DNA of 64,000 nucleotides from Bog-473 sp963750075 (GTDB taxonomy: Bacteria > Actinomycetota > Acidimicrobiia > Acidimicrobiales > RAAP-2). Each line of letters opens with the position of its first letter. Position 1 is the stretch's first letter. The notes below the pieces were generated by a model that was given only the letters and a program-made list of their open reading frames with translations, did no database searches and had not been told where the DNA came from. The stretch is taken from contig CAVVPG010000004.1 in the NCBI GenBank assembly GCA_963750075.1, forward strand, positions 744,001 to 808,000, written 5' to 3'. This document shows, piece after piece, positions 1-9,249 of this stretch. The translations under genes were made by a program, and so were the position numbers.

Positions 1-167
1 ACCGCCGCCTGGATGGATCCGTACTGCCCGGCCTGGCCGTGGAAGGTGCCGACCAGCAGCACCGCCGGCGAGCTTCCCCCCGACGAGCAGGATGCCAGCA
101 CCGACCCGGTCAGGAGGGCGGCGCCGAAGAGCGCTGCGCGCTGCGCGCCCCGTGTCGCTCGTGCCAT
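1..167 (-). CDS. Lipoprotein, N-terminal fragment (partial)
   Basis: The first 55 residues of a secreted lipoprotein that runs off the left edge. After a basic start (MARATRGAQR) comes a hydrophobic stretch and a lipobox (SVLASC), so Cys24 should be lipidated after signal peptidase II cleavage. The mature start continues VLLVGTFHGQAGQYGSIQAA, which resembles the first strand of right-handed beta-helix (pectinesterase-like) proteins. That family assignment is inferred from this short motif only. The ATG has a GGGAGGG ribosome site just upstream on the minus strand. Confidence 0.65.
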   Translation of the reverse strand, partial: MARATRGAQRAALFGAALLTGSVLASCSSGGSSPAVLLVGTFHGQAGQYGSIQAA

Positions 168-250
168 GGGTCCCTCCCACTCGGTCGATCACCCGGAGGT
201 CACCCGCCCGTCCGACCCCCCGGGGAACCTAGTCCTCCCACCGGCCGCGC

Positions 251-550
251 GTGCGCCGGACGGCCACCTCACCCGGCGTGCGCGACGCCCTGGCCGCGGC
301 CGACGGCCTGCTGCTCGAGAACATCAAGGCCACCTTCGGGCCCGAGCTGGACGCGCTGGCCCGACAAGCCCGGCACGAATCCGTCGCTGCCCTCGACACC
401 GCCTCGTCGTGGGAGGCGTGGGAGCGGCTGCGCGCGACGTCGGGTCTCGGCGTGCGGCCGGCCAAGCGGGTCGTCGCCCGCATGCTGGCGGCGCACTGCC
501 CGGCGCCGGAGGGGCGATTCGGCGCCGCGGTCGCCACCCCGGGCGCTTGA
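251..550 (+). CDS. Hypothetical 99-aa helical protein
   Basis: A GTG start gives a 99-residue, Ala/Arg-rich, mostly helical protein containing LLLENIKATFGPELDALA and a C-terminal LRATSGLGVRPAKRVVARML helix. An in-frame stop at 230-232 rules out a longer upstream protein. The C-terminal segment resembles the last helices of some TetR-type regulators, but no DNA-binding domain is present, so no function is assigned. It is convergent with the DUF2889 gene, with only 10 bases between the two ends. Confidence 0.45.
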   Translation: MRRTATSPGVRDALAAADGLLLENIKATFGPELDALARQARHESVAALDTASSWEAWERLRATSGLGVRPAKRVVARMLAAHCPAPEGRFGAAVATPGA

Positions 551-560
551 GCGGCCCCGG

Positions 561-1214
561 TCAGCGCGCCTGGTCGGCCTCCGGCTCCTCCGCCAGGCGC
601 CTCCGTATCTCGACCGCGCTCGGCGCCGGGTACTCGAACCGGCCGGGCCGCCACCCGGTGGCGATCTTCTCCGGCCCGGGGCCGTCCTCAGTCCAGATGT
701 GGCAGGTGCCGGCCAGGAAGGTGAAGTCGCGCTCGCCCATCGGGTGCGTGCCGTCCCCTTTCTCGACCTGCCAGGCCGCCGAGGAGGTGACGCCCTGCAC
801 CACGACGGGCCCGATGGCACGGGCCAGGAACTCCAGATGGCTGCAGCCGCGCTGGCGGCCGAAGCGCTCCTGGACCGCGTTGGTGTAGCCCCGCGCCACG
901 GAGAGGCCGATCAGGTCACGGAAGCTCCCCTCGATGTCGGTGCACTCCGCGTGCGGGTAGGTCCGCATGTTGGCCGCCGCGTCGACGATGGCCATGTCGG
1001 CGCGGCGGACCACGATGCCCAGCTCCATGAAGTGCAGGTCGCGCGGCCCGTGGGAGCCGCCGGCCCAGGGCCGTTCGTCGTGCAGGGTCCCCACGACCGC
1101 GAAGTACTCGCCCCGCGTGAACACCTCCATGGCGATGGTCCGCCGATGGACCGGGTCCTCACGTGACCCCGGGTCCGGGCGGAGCGCGGCAAGCGTGGGC
1201 GTGGGCTCAGGCAC
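561..1214 (-). CDS. DUF2889 family protein
   Basis: About 217 residues. The pattern RRTIAMEVF, HFMELGIVVRRADMAI, PHAECTDI, LIGLSVARGYTNAVQERFG and GCSHLEFLARA matches the DUF2889 family, whose function is unknown. The GTG at 1214 is preferred over the upstream in-frame GTG at 1232. It overlaps the stop of the histidine phosphatase by only a few bases, whereas 1232 would reach 26 bases into that gene. It is the last gene of a leftward operon starting at 5142. Confidence 0.75.
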   Translation of the reverse strand: MPEPTPTLAALRPDPGSREDPVHRRTIAMEVFTRGEYFAVVGTLHDERPWAGGSHGPRDLHFMELGIVVRRADMAIVDAAANMRTYPHAECTDIEGSFRDLIGLSVARGYTNAVQERFGRQRGCSHLEFLARAIGPVVVQGVTSSAAWQVEKGDGTHPMGERDFTFLAGTCHIWTEDGPGPEKIATGWRPGRFEYPAPSAVEIRRRLAEEPEADQAR

Positions 1215-1851
1215 CTGGTGATTGTGGGGCACCGGGTGATTGTGGCGTCCCGCCCCTCCCGGGCGCCAACGCCACCTCGTTGAAGCTGTGGAGGATGGGC
1301 GCGTCGCGGTTCCAGCCGATGCGCGTCACCGACGCTGTGCGCAGGTGGAGGCGCCAGTACAGGTCGACGGCCCCGAGGGCCCAGGCCACCGCCGCCTTTA
1401 TCGGCGTCACGTGGCTCACCACGACCACGTCGCCGTCGGGACGGCGCGCCCCGGCCCCCTCCGCCGCGAACAGTTCCTCGCAGGCGGCCGCGACCCGCGT
1501 GTCCACCTCGGCCAGCGTCTCTCCGCCCTCGGGGCGGAAGTTGCGGTCGCGCTGCCACTGCCGCCACACGGTGGCGGGGATCCCGCCCAGGGGCCGGCAC
1601 TCGAACTCACCGTAGTCGACCTCGACCCAGCGCTCGTCCACGGTGACCGGGAGCCCGAGATCGAGCAGGTCGGCCGTGTCGCGGGCCCGGAGAAGCGGGC
1701 TCGTGCGCACCTCGGCGACCGGCGCGGTCAGGAGCGACTTGGCCGCGGCGGCCTGCGCCCGGCCCGACTCGGTCAGCTCCGCGTCGGTCCGCCCGAGCAG
1801 CAGCCCCTGCGCGTTCGCCACCGATTCGCCGTGGCGCACCAGGATCAACAT
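1207..1851 (-). CDS. Histidine phosphatase family protein
   Basis: A 214-residue phosphoglycerate-mutase-like enzyme. The N-terminal LVRHGESVAN holds the catalytic RHG motif, followed by GRTDAELTESGRAQA and RTSPLLRARDTADLL. The second histidine sits in VVVSHVTPIKAAV. The substrate cannot be told from sequence. The C-terminus carries a small duplicated PQSPGA tail. In mycobacteria a phosphatase of this fold is fused to RNase HI (Rv2228c) next to a zinc-ribbon protein (Rv2229c); here the phosphatase stands alone but keeps the zinc-ribbon neighbour, with a 16-base gap. Confidence 0.88.
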   Translation of the reverse strand: MLILVRHGESVANAQGLLLGRTDAELTESGRAQAAAAKSLLTAPVAEVRTSPLLRARDTADLLDLGLPVTVDERWVEVDYGEFECRPLGGIPATVWRQWQRDRNFRPEGGETLAEVDTRVAAACEELFAAEGAGARRPDGDVVVVSHVTPIKAAVAWALGAVDLYWRLHLRTASVTRIGWNRDAPILHSFNEVALAPGRGGTPQSPGAPQSPGA

Positions 1852-1867
1852 CGTGGCGGCACGCGGG

Positions 1868-2587
1868 TCAGACGGGGACCAGGATGCGCCCGCACTGCTC
1901 GCAGGTGGCGACCTCGCCGGGGGGCAGGGCGCGGATCTTCTCGACCTCGACCGAGGAGAGCTCGAGGTGGCAGCCGTCGCAGCGGCTCTTGATGAGGCGG
2001 GCCGCGCCGGTGCCCTTGAGGCGCGCCCGCAACGTCTCGTAACGGTCGGAGAGCTCGGTGGGCAGCAACGCGGCTTCGGCGGCCCGGGATCCGACGGCCG
2101 TCGCCAGCGCGCCGTCGATCTCGAGCGCGTCGTTCGCCACCCGCTCCCGCAACTCCCCGGCCCGCGCCTCCAGGGGCGCGGTGCGCTCGCCGAGCGCCCG
2201 CAGCTCGGCGTCGACGCGGTCCTGGTCGAGCATCGCCACCAGCTCCAGCTCCTCGAGCTCGGCCCGGCGCTCGGTGAGGTGGCGCACTTCGTCGCTCATG
2301 GCCTGCAGGTCGCGGCCCGAGGAGCTGGTGGCGGCGTACAGACGCTGCTCAATGGCAGTGCGTCGCTCGCTGATGCCCCCGATCCGCTCCTCGAGCTCCT
2401 TCTGGGTGGCGGCCAACGCGTCGCGGCGGCCCGCGATCTCCGCCCGCTCGGCCTGGAGCCCGGCCAGCTCGTGCTCCACGGCGGCGAGGCCCGACGCCTC
2501 GACCAGCGCGTCGCGTCGGTGTCGCAGCTGGGTGATCGACGTGTCGAGGTCCTGGACGGCCAGCAGGTGGGCGAGCGTGTCCGTCAC
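1868..2587 (-). CDS. Coiled-coil C4 zinc-ribbon protein (CT398/Rv2229c-like)
   Basis: A 239-residue protein with a long Glu/Arg/Ala-rich coiled coil (residues ~10-170) and a C-terminal zinc ribbon of two CxxC pairs (CDGC and CEQC). This architecture is that of the CT398-like family, thought to act as a nucleic-acid-associated adaptor. The GTG at 2587 overlaps the NUDIX stop (GTGA), indicating translational coupling. Any longer reading upstream would overlap the NUDIX gene throughout. Confidence 0.85.
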   Translation of the reverse strand: MTDTLAHLLAVQDLDTSITQLRHRRDALVEASGLAAVEHELAGLQAERAEIAGRRDALAATQKELEERIGGISERRTAIEQRLYAATSSSGRDLQAMSDEVRHLTERRAELEELELVAMLDQDRVDAELRALGERTAPLEARAGELRERVANDALEIDGALATAVGSRAAEAALLPTELSDRYETLRARLKGTGAARLIKSRCDGCHLELSSVEVEKIRALPPGEVATCEQCGRILVPV

Positions 2588-3141
2588 GGCAGGCTCTCGT
2601 AGGCGGCGCGGGCGACCGGCAGCGCGTCCACCAGCCCGGCATCGGCCATGACCATGGCCTCGTCCCACCCGCACCAGCGCGCGTCGGGGCTCTCGCCCGG
2701 CGGCGGATGGGGGTCGTCGTCTTCCCCGAGCAGCAGATAGCGCAGGTCGAGGTGGGTGTGGCCCAGGGCCGCGACGTGGACGTCGACATGGATCAGGCAC
2801 GGGCCCCGCGCCGGGTGCTCGACCGCGAGACCCAGCTCCTCGGTGGCTTCACGCCTGGCCGCAGCGGCGGGGGTCTCGCCCGGGTCGATGTGGCCACCGG
2901 GCTGCATCCAGATGCCCAGGCGCTTGTGCAGGTGCAGCACCGTGCCACGCCGCCCGACGACGATGCCCGACGCGGTGACGTGGGTGGGGCCGACATGCTC
3001 GTCGCAGGGCTCGAACAGGCGACCCAGCTCGGACAGGAAGCGCTCGCGGGCCGCGGCCTCTCGCGACGATGCGGGCTCGTGGCCCTCGACGAGGGCGCGC
3101 AGGTCCTCCGTGGAGGCGCCCATTGTGGGACTCCCCATCAC
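2584..3141 (-). CDS. NUDIX hydrolase
   Basis: A 185-residue protein with a complete NUDIX box, GGHIDPGETPAAAARREA followed by TEELGL, giving the GX5EX7REUXEEXGU consensus for Mg-dependent cleavage of nucleoside-diphosphate-linked substrates. An N-terminal helical extension (~45 residues) precedes the fold. Start GTG 3141 or ATG 3138: both overlap the PhzF stop. The substrate cannot be predicted. Confidence 0.9.
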   Translation of the reverse strand: MMGSPTMGASTEDLRALVEGHEPASSREAAARERFLSELGRLFEPCDEHVGPTHVTASGIVVGRRGTVLHLHKRLGIWMQPGGHIDPGETPAAAARREATEELGLAVEHPARGPCLIHVDVHVAALGHTHLDLRYLLLGEDDDPHPPPGESPDARWCGWDEAMVMADAGLVDALPVARAAYESLP

Positions 3142-3944
3142 GCGAACCCCTCGCCCAGGTGGCCCGTGAGGACCGTGGTGGCGCGCCCTGCAATGTGCAC
3201 CCGGTCGCCCTCGGGACGGACGTGGATCTCGGCGCCGCGCCGCGACAGCTGCCGGGCCACGAGGGTGCCTCGGCCCAGCTCAGCGGCCCAGTACGGGCCG
3301 GCCGCGCACTGGGCCGACCCGGTGGCCGGGTCCTCGTCGATCCCGACGTTGGGCGCGAAGACCCGCAGCACGTAGTCGGCCCCCGACCCCGGGTCGGCCG
3401 GCGCCGTCAGCAGGAGCGCCTTGGCCCCGGTGGCCGCGATGGCGGCCAGGTCCGGGACGTAGCTGCGCACGCCCTCTGCAGAGGAGAGGACGACGAAGGT
3501 GAAGAAGGAGGTCTGCGCGCTGGCCACCACACCGGGCCACTGCGTCGCCACGGAGCCGGGCAGCGGGGCGGGCGTCACGGGATCGGCCGGGAAGTCCAAC
3601 GCGATGCGGTCCCCCTCGAACGAGGCGCGGAGCGGGCCGCTGCGGGTGTGGAAGGTGAGCGGGGCCGCGCCGTCGACGACCCCGCCCTCCCGCAGCGCGT
3701 GGGCCGAGGCCAGGGTGGCGTGGCCGCACAGGTCGATCTCGGTGGCGGGCGAGAACCAGCGCAAACCGAAGGTCAGCGGGTCGCCGGTGGGCGTGAGGTA
3801 GGCCGTCTCGGCGACGCCGAGCTCGAACGCGATGGACTGCATAAGCCCGTCGTCGAGCGGCTCGGCCAACAGGCAGACCGCGGCCGGGTTCCCGCCGAAG
3901 GCCGCCTCGCTGAAGGCGTCGACCCAGGTGATCGGGACGCTCAC
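3138..3944 (-). CDS. PhzF family isomerase/epimerase-fold protein
   Basis: A 268-residue protein of the PhzF (diaminopimelate-epimerase-like) fold. The N-terminal VDAFSEAAFGGNPAAVCLL and the ETAYL segment carry the conserved active-site Glu region. EIDLCGHATLASAH and EDPATGSAQCAAG are the two signature glycine-rich blocks. The physiological substrate is unknown, and the phenazine name is historical. It lies 19 bases downstream of an aminotransferase and overlaps the NUDIX gene. Confidence 0.9.
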   Translation of the reverse strand: MSVPITWVDAFSEAAFGGNPAAVCLLAEPLDDGLMQSIAFELGVAETAYLTPTGDPLTFGLRWFSPATEIDLCGHATLASAHALREGGVVDGAAPLTFHTRSGPLRASFEGDRIALDFPADPVTPAPLPGSVATQWPGVVASAQTSFFTFVVLSSAEGVRSYVPDLAAIAATGAKALLLTAPADPGSGADYVLRVFAPNVGIDEDPATGSAQCAAGPYWAAELGRGTLVARQLSRRGAEIHVRPEGDRVHIAGRATTVLTGHLGEGFA

Positions 3945-3963
3945 GGTGCCGTCGCCAGCTTTT

Positions 3964-5142
3964 TCATGGTGCCCACGATGCTAAGCGGGCCAGCGCGTCG
4001 CGCAGGACGCCCTCCTGCTTGCAGAAGGCCCAGCGCACCAGGGTCCGGCCCGCGGCGGGGTCGGCCGGGTCGTAGAAGACGGAGGAGGGGACCGCAACCA
4101 CGCCGCAGCGCTCGGGCAGCGCCAGGCAGTAGTCGAGCGCGCCGGTGCCCGCCGCCACGCCCGCGATGTCCGTCGTGGCGAAGTAGGTGGCGGCAGGGCG
4201 GTAGACCTCGTAGCCCAGCGCCGCCAGGCCGTCACAGAGGAGGTCGCGCTTGGCCGAGAGCTCGGCCGCGAAGCCCTGGAGCACTTCGGGTGCGTACCCG
4301 AGGCCGTGGGCGATGGCGAGCTGGAAGGCGGCCGGGCTCGTGTAGGTGAGGAATTGCTTCGCAGCCCGCACCGCGGCGACCAACGGCGCGGCGGCGGTCA
4401 CCCAACCCACCTTCCACCCCGTGAAGGAGAAGGTCTTGCCGCCCGAGGAGATCGTCACCGTGCGGTCGCGCATGCCGGGCAGCGTGACCAGCGGGACGTG
4501 CGTCCCTTCGAAGACGAGGTGCTCGTAGACCTCGTCGGTCACCGCCAGGAGGTCGTGGGCGGAGCAGAGCGCGGCGACCTGCGCCAACTCGTCGGGCGTG
4601 AACACCTTGCCGGTCGGGTTGTGCGGCGTGTTGAGCAGCAGCAACTTCGCGCGCGGCCCGGCGGCGGCCGCGGCGAGCTCCTCGGGGTCGAAGGACCAGT
4701 CGGGCGGATGCAGGCGGACCAGCCGCGGCACGGCGCCGGCCATGGCGGCACAGGCGGCGTAGGAGTCGTAGGACGGCTCGAACATCACGACCTCGTCGCC
4801 GGGCTCGCACAGCGCGAGGAGCGTGGCTGCGATGGCCTCGGTTGCACCCACGGTGACCAGCACCTCGGTCTCGGGGTTCAGCTCGATCCCGTACCAGGCG
4901 AGCTGGTGCGCGGCGACGGCGCGGCGGAGCTCGGGGATCCCCGCACTCGGCGGATACTGGTTGTGGCCCGCCCGGATCGCCGCGACGGCGACCTCGCGCA
5001 ACTCGTCGGGACCGTCGGTGTCGGGGAAGCCCTGGCCGAGGTTCACCGACTCCGTCGCGGCGGCGAGCTCCGACATGGTGGCGAAGATCGTCGTCGTGAA
5101 CGGACGCAGGCGCCGGGTCAGGTACGCGTCCCCCGCTGCCAC
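3964..5142 (-). CDS. Class I/II PLP-dependent aminotransferase
   Basis: A 392-residue fold-type I aminotransferase. NLGQGFPDTDGP near the N-terminus, LLLNTPHNPTGKVF, VTDEVYEHLVF and SGGKTFSFTGWKVGW (Schiff-base Lys near residue 236) are typical of the YbdL/DapC/kynurenine-aminotransferase group. A role in methionine, DAP or aromatic amino acid transamination is possible, but sequence alone does not decide. It is the first gene of the leftward operon. The divergent nuclease-like gene starts 51 bases away, so both promoters lie within 5143-5193. Confidence 0.88.
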   Translation of the reverse strand: MAAGDAYLTRRLRPFTTTIFATMSELAAATESVNLGQGFPDTDGPDELREVAVAAIRAGHNQYPPSAGIPELRRAVAAHQLAWYGIELNPETEVLVTVGATEAIAATLLALCEPGDEVVMFEPSYDSYAACAAMAGAVPRLVRLHPPDWSFDPEELAAAAAGPRAKLLLLNTPHNPTGKVFTPDELAQVAALCSAHDLLAVTDEVYEHLVFEGTHVPLVTLPGMRDRTVTISSGGKTFSFTGWKVGWVTAAAPLVAAVRAAKQFLTYTSPAAFQLAIAHGLGYAPEVLQGFAAELSAKRDLLCDGLAALGYEVYRPAATYFATTDIAGVAAGTGALDYCLALPERCGVVAVPSSVFYDPADPAAGRTLVRWAFCKQEGVLRDALARLASWAP

Positions 5143-5193
5143 CGCGATGATCGTACCAAGAGGGATTACGGGCGCCTATGGTCTGGGCGGACC

Positions 5194-6021
5194 GTGCTCA
5201 GCATCGCCAACTACAACATGCACTGCGGGATGGACGGGTGGGGCAGGCCCTACGACTTCGTCGGCGCCATCGCCGCGCTGGACGCCGACGTGATCGTGCT
5301 CGAGGAGGCCTGGACGTCCGAGGGCGACACGGCCGGTGGGCAGGCCGCCGAGGCCGCCCGCGCCATGGGCTCCCAGGTCGTCACCCATACGCTCGGGCAC
5401 GGTCGCCGCATCCGTCCCCAGCCCGGCGCCCCGGACAGCTGGAGGGCGCGCCCGATGTGGGCCGAGGCCACCAAGCCCCTGTACATGGAGGGGGCGCGGC
5501 CGCTGCCCGAGAAGGTCCGCTCCATGCGGCGCTGGCAGGAGGCCGAACCGGGGACCCTGGGGATCGCCGTCCTGGTGCGGCCGGAGCTCCCGATTCAGGC
5601 GACGCGGCTGGTGCCCATGAGCGTGCTGCGGGCCGACGGGCTCCGCCGTGCCGCGCTGGTGGTCGACCTGACGGTTGACGGGACGCCCATCTCGGTGGCG
5701 GGCACGCACATGTCGCACCTCCTCTTCGGCTCGCACCGCAATTGGTCGGAGCTGCGGCGCCAGCTGCAAGACGAGGCCCGGCCCGACGCGGTGTTGGCCG
5801 GGGACATGAACGCCTGGGGCCCGCTCGTCCACCACCTCTTCATGCGGGGCTGGCGCCGGGCGGTCATCGGGCCCAGCTGGCCCACCTGGCGGCCCCACAG
5901 CCAGATCGACCACATCCTCGTCCGCGGCGCCCTGCGCCCGGTCGCCGGCGCGGTGCTCCCCCATGCCGGGTCGGACCACCGGCCGGTCCGGGTCGAGCTG
6001 GAGATCGGCGACCGGGGGTGA
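5194..6021 (+). CDS. Endonuclease/exonuclease/phosphatase family protein
   Basis: A 275-residue EEP-fold protein. The N-terminal IANYNMHCG carries the metal-site Asn, VIVLEEAW the Glu, VAGTHMSHLLF the His region, VLAGDMNAW the GDxN motif, QIDHILVRG the following D-H block and GSDHRPV the final catalytic Asp-His. Members cleave phosphodiesters in nucleic acids, lipids or phosphoinositides. The GTG at 5194 starts the recognisable fold; the open frame further upstream lies opposite the aminotransferase and is not coding. Confidence 0.82.
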   Translation: MLSIANYNMHCGMDGWGRPYDFVGAIAALDADVIVLEEAWTSEGDTAGGQAAEAARAMGSQVVTHTLGHGRRIRPQPGAPDSWRARPMWAEATKPLYMEGARPLPEKVRSMRRWQEAEPGTLGIAVLVRPELPIQATRLVPMSVLRADGLRRAALVVDLTVDGTPISVAGTHMSHLLFGSHRNWSELRRQLQDEARPDAVLAGDMNAWGPLVHHLFMRGWRRAVIGPSWPTWRPHSQIDHILVRGALRPVAGAVLPHAGSDHRPVRVELEIGDRG

Positions 6022-6065
6022 GCCGGACCGTGCGGTGGAGCCGCTGGGGCGCGCCGTAGCGCGGC

Positions 6066-7751
6066 TCAGCGCGGTGGCCGCGGGGCCAGCGTGGTGACCG
6101 CCTCGTCGACCGTGGTGAAGAAGTGGTCCTCGCCGATGCGCGCCGCGAGGCCGGCACGGCGCAGGCTCTCGTGCAGGTGCACCCCGGCGCGGGCGATCCC
6201 GAAGGTGATGCCGTCGCGCTCGCACCAATCGACGACCTGGCTCAAGGCTCGCGTCCCCGTGAAGTCGATGTCCGACTCGCCGACGGTGTCCAGGACGAAC
6301 ACCCCCACCGGACAGGGTGCATGCCGCAGCATGGTGAAGACCTCGTCGCGGAAGCGGAGGGCGTTGGCGTACCAGATCGGGGTGGCGAAGAGCGCGACCA
6401 ACACCCCGGGCAACTCCTCCGCGCTCGGGTCGAGCGCCCGCCGCTGCCAGCTGGTGGTGCCGGGGATGCGACCGAGCACGTGCAGTTGCGGGCGTGCGCT
6501 CAGGCGGATGCGGTCGAGGATGGCGAGGCCGACGGCGACCGCGATGCCCTGCTCCACGCCCACGAGCACCACGGTGAGGAGCGTCACCGCCGCCAGCGCG
6601 AACTCGAAGCGGTTGAAGCGGGCGATGGCGACCAGCTCGCCCACGTTGAACAACCGCAGCGCGACGAAGATCAAGATGGCGGCCAACGTTGCCAGGGGCA
6701 CGTCCTTCAGGACGCCAGCGAACGGGATGAGGACGACGAGCACCGCGGCAGCGCCAAGGCCGGCCGCCTGGGTCCGGCCCCCTGCCGCGGCGACGGCCCC
6801 GGTGCGCGGCGGGCTGGCGTTGACCGGGAAGGCACCCACGAACCCGGCCGCCACGCTGCCGGCGCCGACGCCGAGGAAGTCGCGCCCTGCGTCGACGTCA
6901 TAGCCACCCCTCTCCGCGAAGGCGCGCGTCGTGGCAGCGGTCTGGGTCACCACCACGAGCGCCACGACAGCGGCCAAAGGTGCCAGGCTGCGCACCGCCG
7001 ACCACGACAGTCCCGTCAGCCCGAACTGCGGCGGCCCCGCCTTGACGGGGCCCAGGACGGCCACCCCGTGGGCCTGGAGGTCGAGTGCGCCGACGAGCGC
7101 GGTGGAGATCACGAGGCCGATCAGCGCGGCCGGGATGCGGCGGTCCACGCGCTGGCTGACGAGCAGGACGGCCAGGACCCCGGTGCCGATGGCGAGCGCC
7201 CACCCGTTGACCTGGTCGAGGTGCGTCAACACGTAGGCCACGTGGTGCTCGTTGCCGCCGGTCGTCGCGGGCAGGCCGAAGAACTCGGGCAGCTGGTGGG
7301 CGATGATGATCACGGCCACGCCGGAGAGGAACCCGGTGGCGATGGGGGTCGAGAGGAATTCCGCGATCCACCCGAGGCGCAGGACGCCGACCAACAGCAC
7401 GATGAGCCCGACCATCACCGCCAGGATCCCCACCAGGTCGATGTAGCGCGGTGAGCCGGTCAGCGCCAGCGCCGCCACCCCCGCTGCGAACAGTGGCGCG
7501 ATGGTCGAGTCCGCCCCGACCGACATCTGCGGGTTGGAGCCCAGGAGGGCGAAGAGCACCGTCCCTGCGATGAAGGCGTAGAAACCCGTGATGGGCGGCA
7601 TGCCGGCCAGGCGAGAGGTCGCCAGCTGCTCGGGCACGACGATGACGAGGAGGGTCACCCCGGCCGCCAGATCCGCGCCGGCCCACGAGCGCTGGTATCC
7701 CTGCAGCGAGGAGAGCACGGGCGGCCGTCGCACCGCGACATCATCGCCCAC
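6066..7751 (-). CDS. SulP family anion transporter with STAS domain
   Basis: About 561 residues. A membrane domain of roughly 10-12 segments begins SWAGADLAAGVTLLVIVVPEQLATSRLAGMPP, with the SulP signature around GFYAFIAGTVLFALLGSN. The C-terminal STAS domain (last ~110 residues) includes VGVFVLDTVGESDIDFTG. It should move sulfate, bicarbonate or another anion across the inner membrane. The frame stays open to 7853, but that start would reach the divergent gene at 7855, so GTG 7751 is chosen; a start in between is possible. Confidence 0.88.
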   Translation of the reverse strand: MGDDVAVRRPPVLSSLQGYQRSWAGADLAAGVTLLVIVVPEQLATSRLAGMPPITGFYAFIAGTVLFALLGSNPQMSVGADSTIAPLFAAGVAALALTGSPRYIDLVGILAVMVGLIVLLVGVLRLGWIAEFLSTPIATGFLSGVAVIIIAHQLPEFFGLPATTGGNEHHVAYVLTHLDQVNGWALAIGTGVLAVLLVSQRVDRRIPAALIGLVISTALVGALDLQAHGVAVLGPVKAGPPQFGLTGLSWSAVRSLAPLAAVVALVVVTQTAATTRAFAERGGYDVDAGRDFLGVGAGSVAAGFVGAFPVNASPPRTGAVAAAGGRTQAAGLGAAAVLVVLIPFAGVLKDVPLATLAAILIFVALRLFNVGELVAIARFNRFEFALAAVTLLTVVLVGVEQGIAVAVGLAILDRIRLSARPQLHVLGRIPGTTSWQRRALDPSAEELPGVLVALFATPIWYANALRFRDEVFTMLRHAPCPVGVFVLDTVGESDIDFTGTRALSQVVDWCERDGITFGIARAGVHLHESLRRAGLAARIGEDHFFTTVDEAVTTLAPRPPR

Positions 7752-7854
7752 CGGCTGCTCCGCCAGATCGACCCAATTGAATAGTCTCGGGTCAGATGGT
7801 CGAGGCACTGCGGCCGACCGGCGTCCGTGCCTACGCCCGAAGGAGGCCCGCACG

Positions 7855-9249
7855 ATGAGCGACTACCCCTATGCCGACCGCTTCCCCGTCCACCGCTCGC
7901 TCCCCCCTCGGGGCACCCCCCGGGGGGAGGTGCTGGCGCAGCTCCAGACCATGGCCACCGAGGAGGACGCGTTCTGGGAGACCGGCAAGTGCTCGGGCAC
8001 GATGTACTGCGGGGATCACGACCACTACCACTTCATGAACGAAGCCTTCGGCCTGTTCGCTCACGTCAACGTCCTCCAGCGCGACATGTGCCCGAGCGCC
8101 ACCAAGTTCGAGGCGGAGATCATCGCCATGACCCTGGGCCTGCAGTCCGGCGACGCGGCCGTGGCCGCCGGCGACGATCCGTGCGGCCTGGTGACCACCG
8201 GCGGCACGGGCAGCATCCTGCACGCGATCCTGGCCTATCGCGAGGACGCCGCCGCCACGCGCGGCGTCACCCGGCCCAACCTCATCAAACCCGAGACCGC
8301 ACACCCCGCGTTCGACAAGGCATGCCACCTCTTCGGCGTCGAGCTGCGCCGGGCGCCGGTCGACCCGGTCACGACCCAGGTCGACCTGGACTGGGTGCGC
8401 GAGCACCTCGACGACCAGACGGTCGCCCTCATCGGCTCGGCCTGCAACTACGGCTACGGGACGGTCGACCCCATCGCCGACCTCTCCGACATCGCACTCG
8501 AGCACGGCGTCGGGCTGCACGTCGACGCCTGCCTCGGGGGGTTCATCCTCCCCTTCGGCCGCGAGCTGGGCCGTGACATCCCCGCCTTCGACTTCGCGAT
8601 TCCGGGCGTGACCTCCATGTCCGCCGACACGCACAAGTACGGGTACGCCTTCAAGGGTTCGTCCGTCGTCAGCTTCCGATCCAAGGCCCTGCGCAACGCG
8701 CAGTACTTCTACCTGACCGACTGGAGCGGGGGGAAGTACACGTCCCCGGGCATGGAGGGCTCACGCTCGGGCGGGCTCATCGCCGCCACCTGGGCGTCCA
8801 TGGTGCAGCTGGGGCACGAGGGGTACCTCGGGTACGCGCGGCAGATCTTCGAGACGTCCTTCGCCATGCAGGAGGTGGTGACGTCGCACCCGGAGCTGCG
8901 GCTGATGGGCCGGCCCACCTTCCTCTTCTCCTTCACCTCCGACGAATTCGACATCTACCACGTGAACGACTTCATGCGGACCAGAGGGTGGCGCTTCAAC
9001 GGGCAGCAGTACCCCAACGCGCTCCACATGGCCGTGACGCGGCCCCAGACCCAGCCCCAGGTGGTCCCGGAGTTCGCCACGGACCTGGCCGATGCGGTCG
9101 CCTACGCCAAGGAGCACGCACACGAAGCGCCGAAGTCAGGTGCCATCTACGGCGGGGTGGCCGGCGGCATGACGGAGGAGGCGGACGAGTTCATCCGCGC
9201 CGTCATGGCCGACATGCTCGACGGACAGTCCGCCATCCCGGCGAAGTGA
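7855..9249 (+). CDS. PLP-dependent decarboxylase/lyase (sphingosine-1-phosphate lyase-like)
   Basis: A 464-residue group-II decarboxylase-fold enzyme. CGLVTTGGTGSILHAILAYR binds the cofactor phosphate, HVDACLGGFILPF holds the Asp that contacts the PLP pyridine, and SADTHKYGYAFKG holds the Schiff-base Lys (K261). The layout matches sphingosine-1-phosphate lyases and related carbon-carbon lyases rather than glutamate decarboxylase. The ATG follows a strong AAGGAGG site. The next gene starts inside its stop codon, so the two are coupled. Confidence 0.88.
   Translation: MSDYPYADRFPVHRSLPPRGTPRGEVLAQLQTMATEEDAFWETGKCSGTMYCGDHDHYHFMNEAFGLFAHVNVLQRDMCPSATKFEAEIIAMTLGLQSGDAAVAAGDDPCGLVTTGGTGSILHAILAYREDAAATRGVTRPNLIKPETAHPAFDKACHLFGVELRRAPVDPVTTQVDLDWVREHLDDQTVALIGSACNYGYGTVDPIADLSDIALEHGVGLHVDACLGGFILPFGRELGRDIPAFDFAIPGVTSMSADTHKYGYAFKGSSVVSFRSKALRNAQYFYLTDWSGGKYTSPGMEGSRSGGLIAATWASMVQLGHEGYLGYARQIFETSFAMQEVVTSHPELRLMGRPTFLFSFTSDEFDIYHVNDFMRTRGWRFNGQQYPNALHMAVTRPQTQPQVVPEFATDLADAVAYAKEHAHEAPKSGAIYGGVAGGMTEEADEFIRAVMADMLDGQSAIPAK

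Noticed and set aside
4306..5193. In-frame upstream extension of the endonuclease-like gene
   Set aside because: It lies opposite the aminotransferase gene, and its Arg/Gly/His-rich composition is typical of an antisense frame in high-GC DNA.
6022..6065. Terminator between the endonuclease-like gene and the SulP gene
   Set aside because: GC-rich short stems occur, but there is no T run on either strand and such stems are frequent by chance here.
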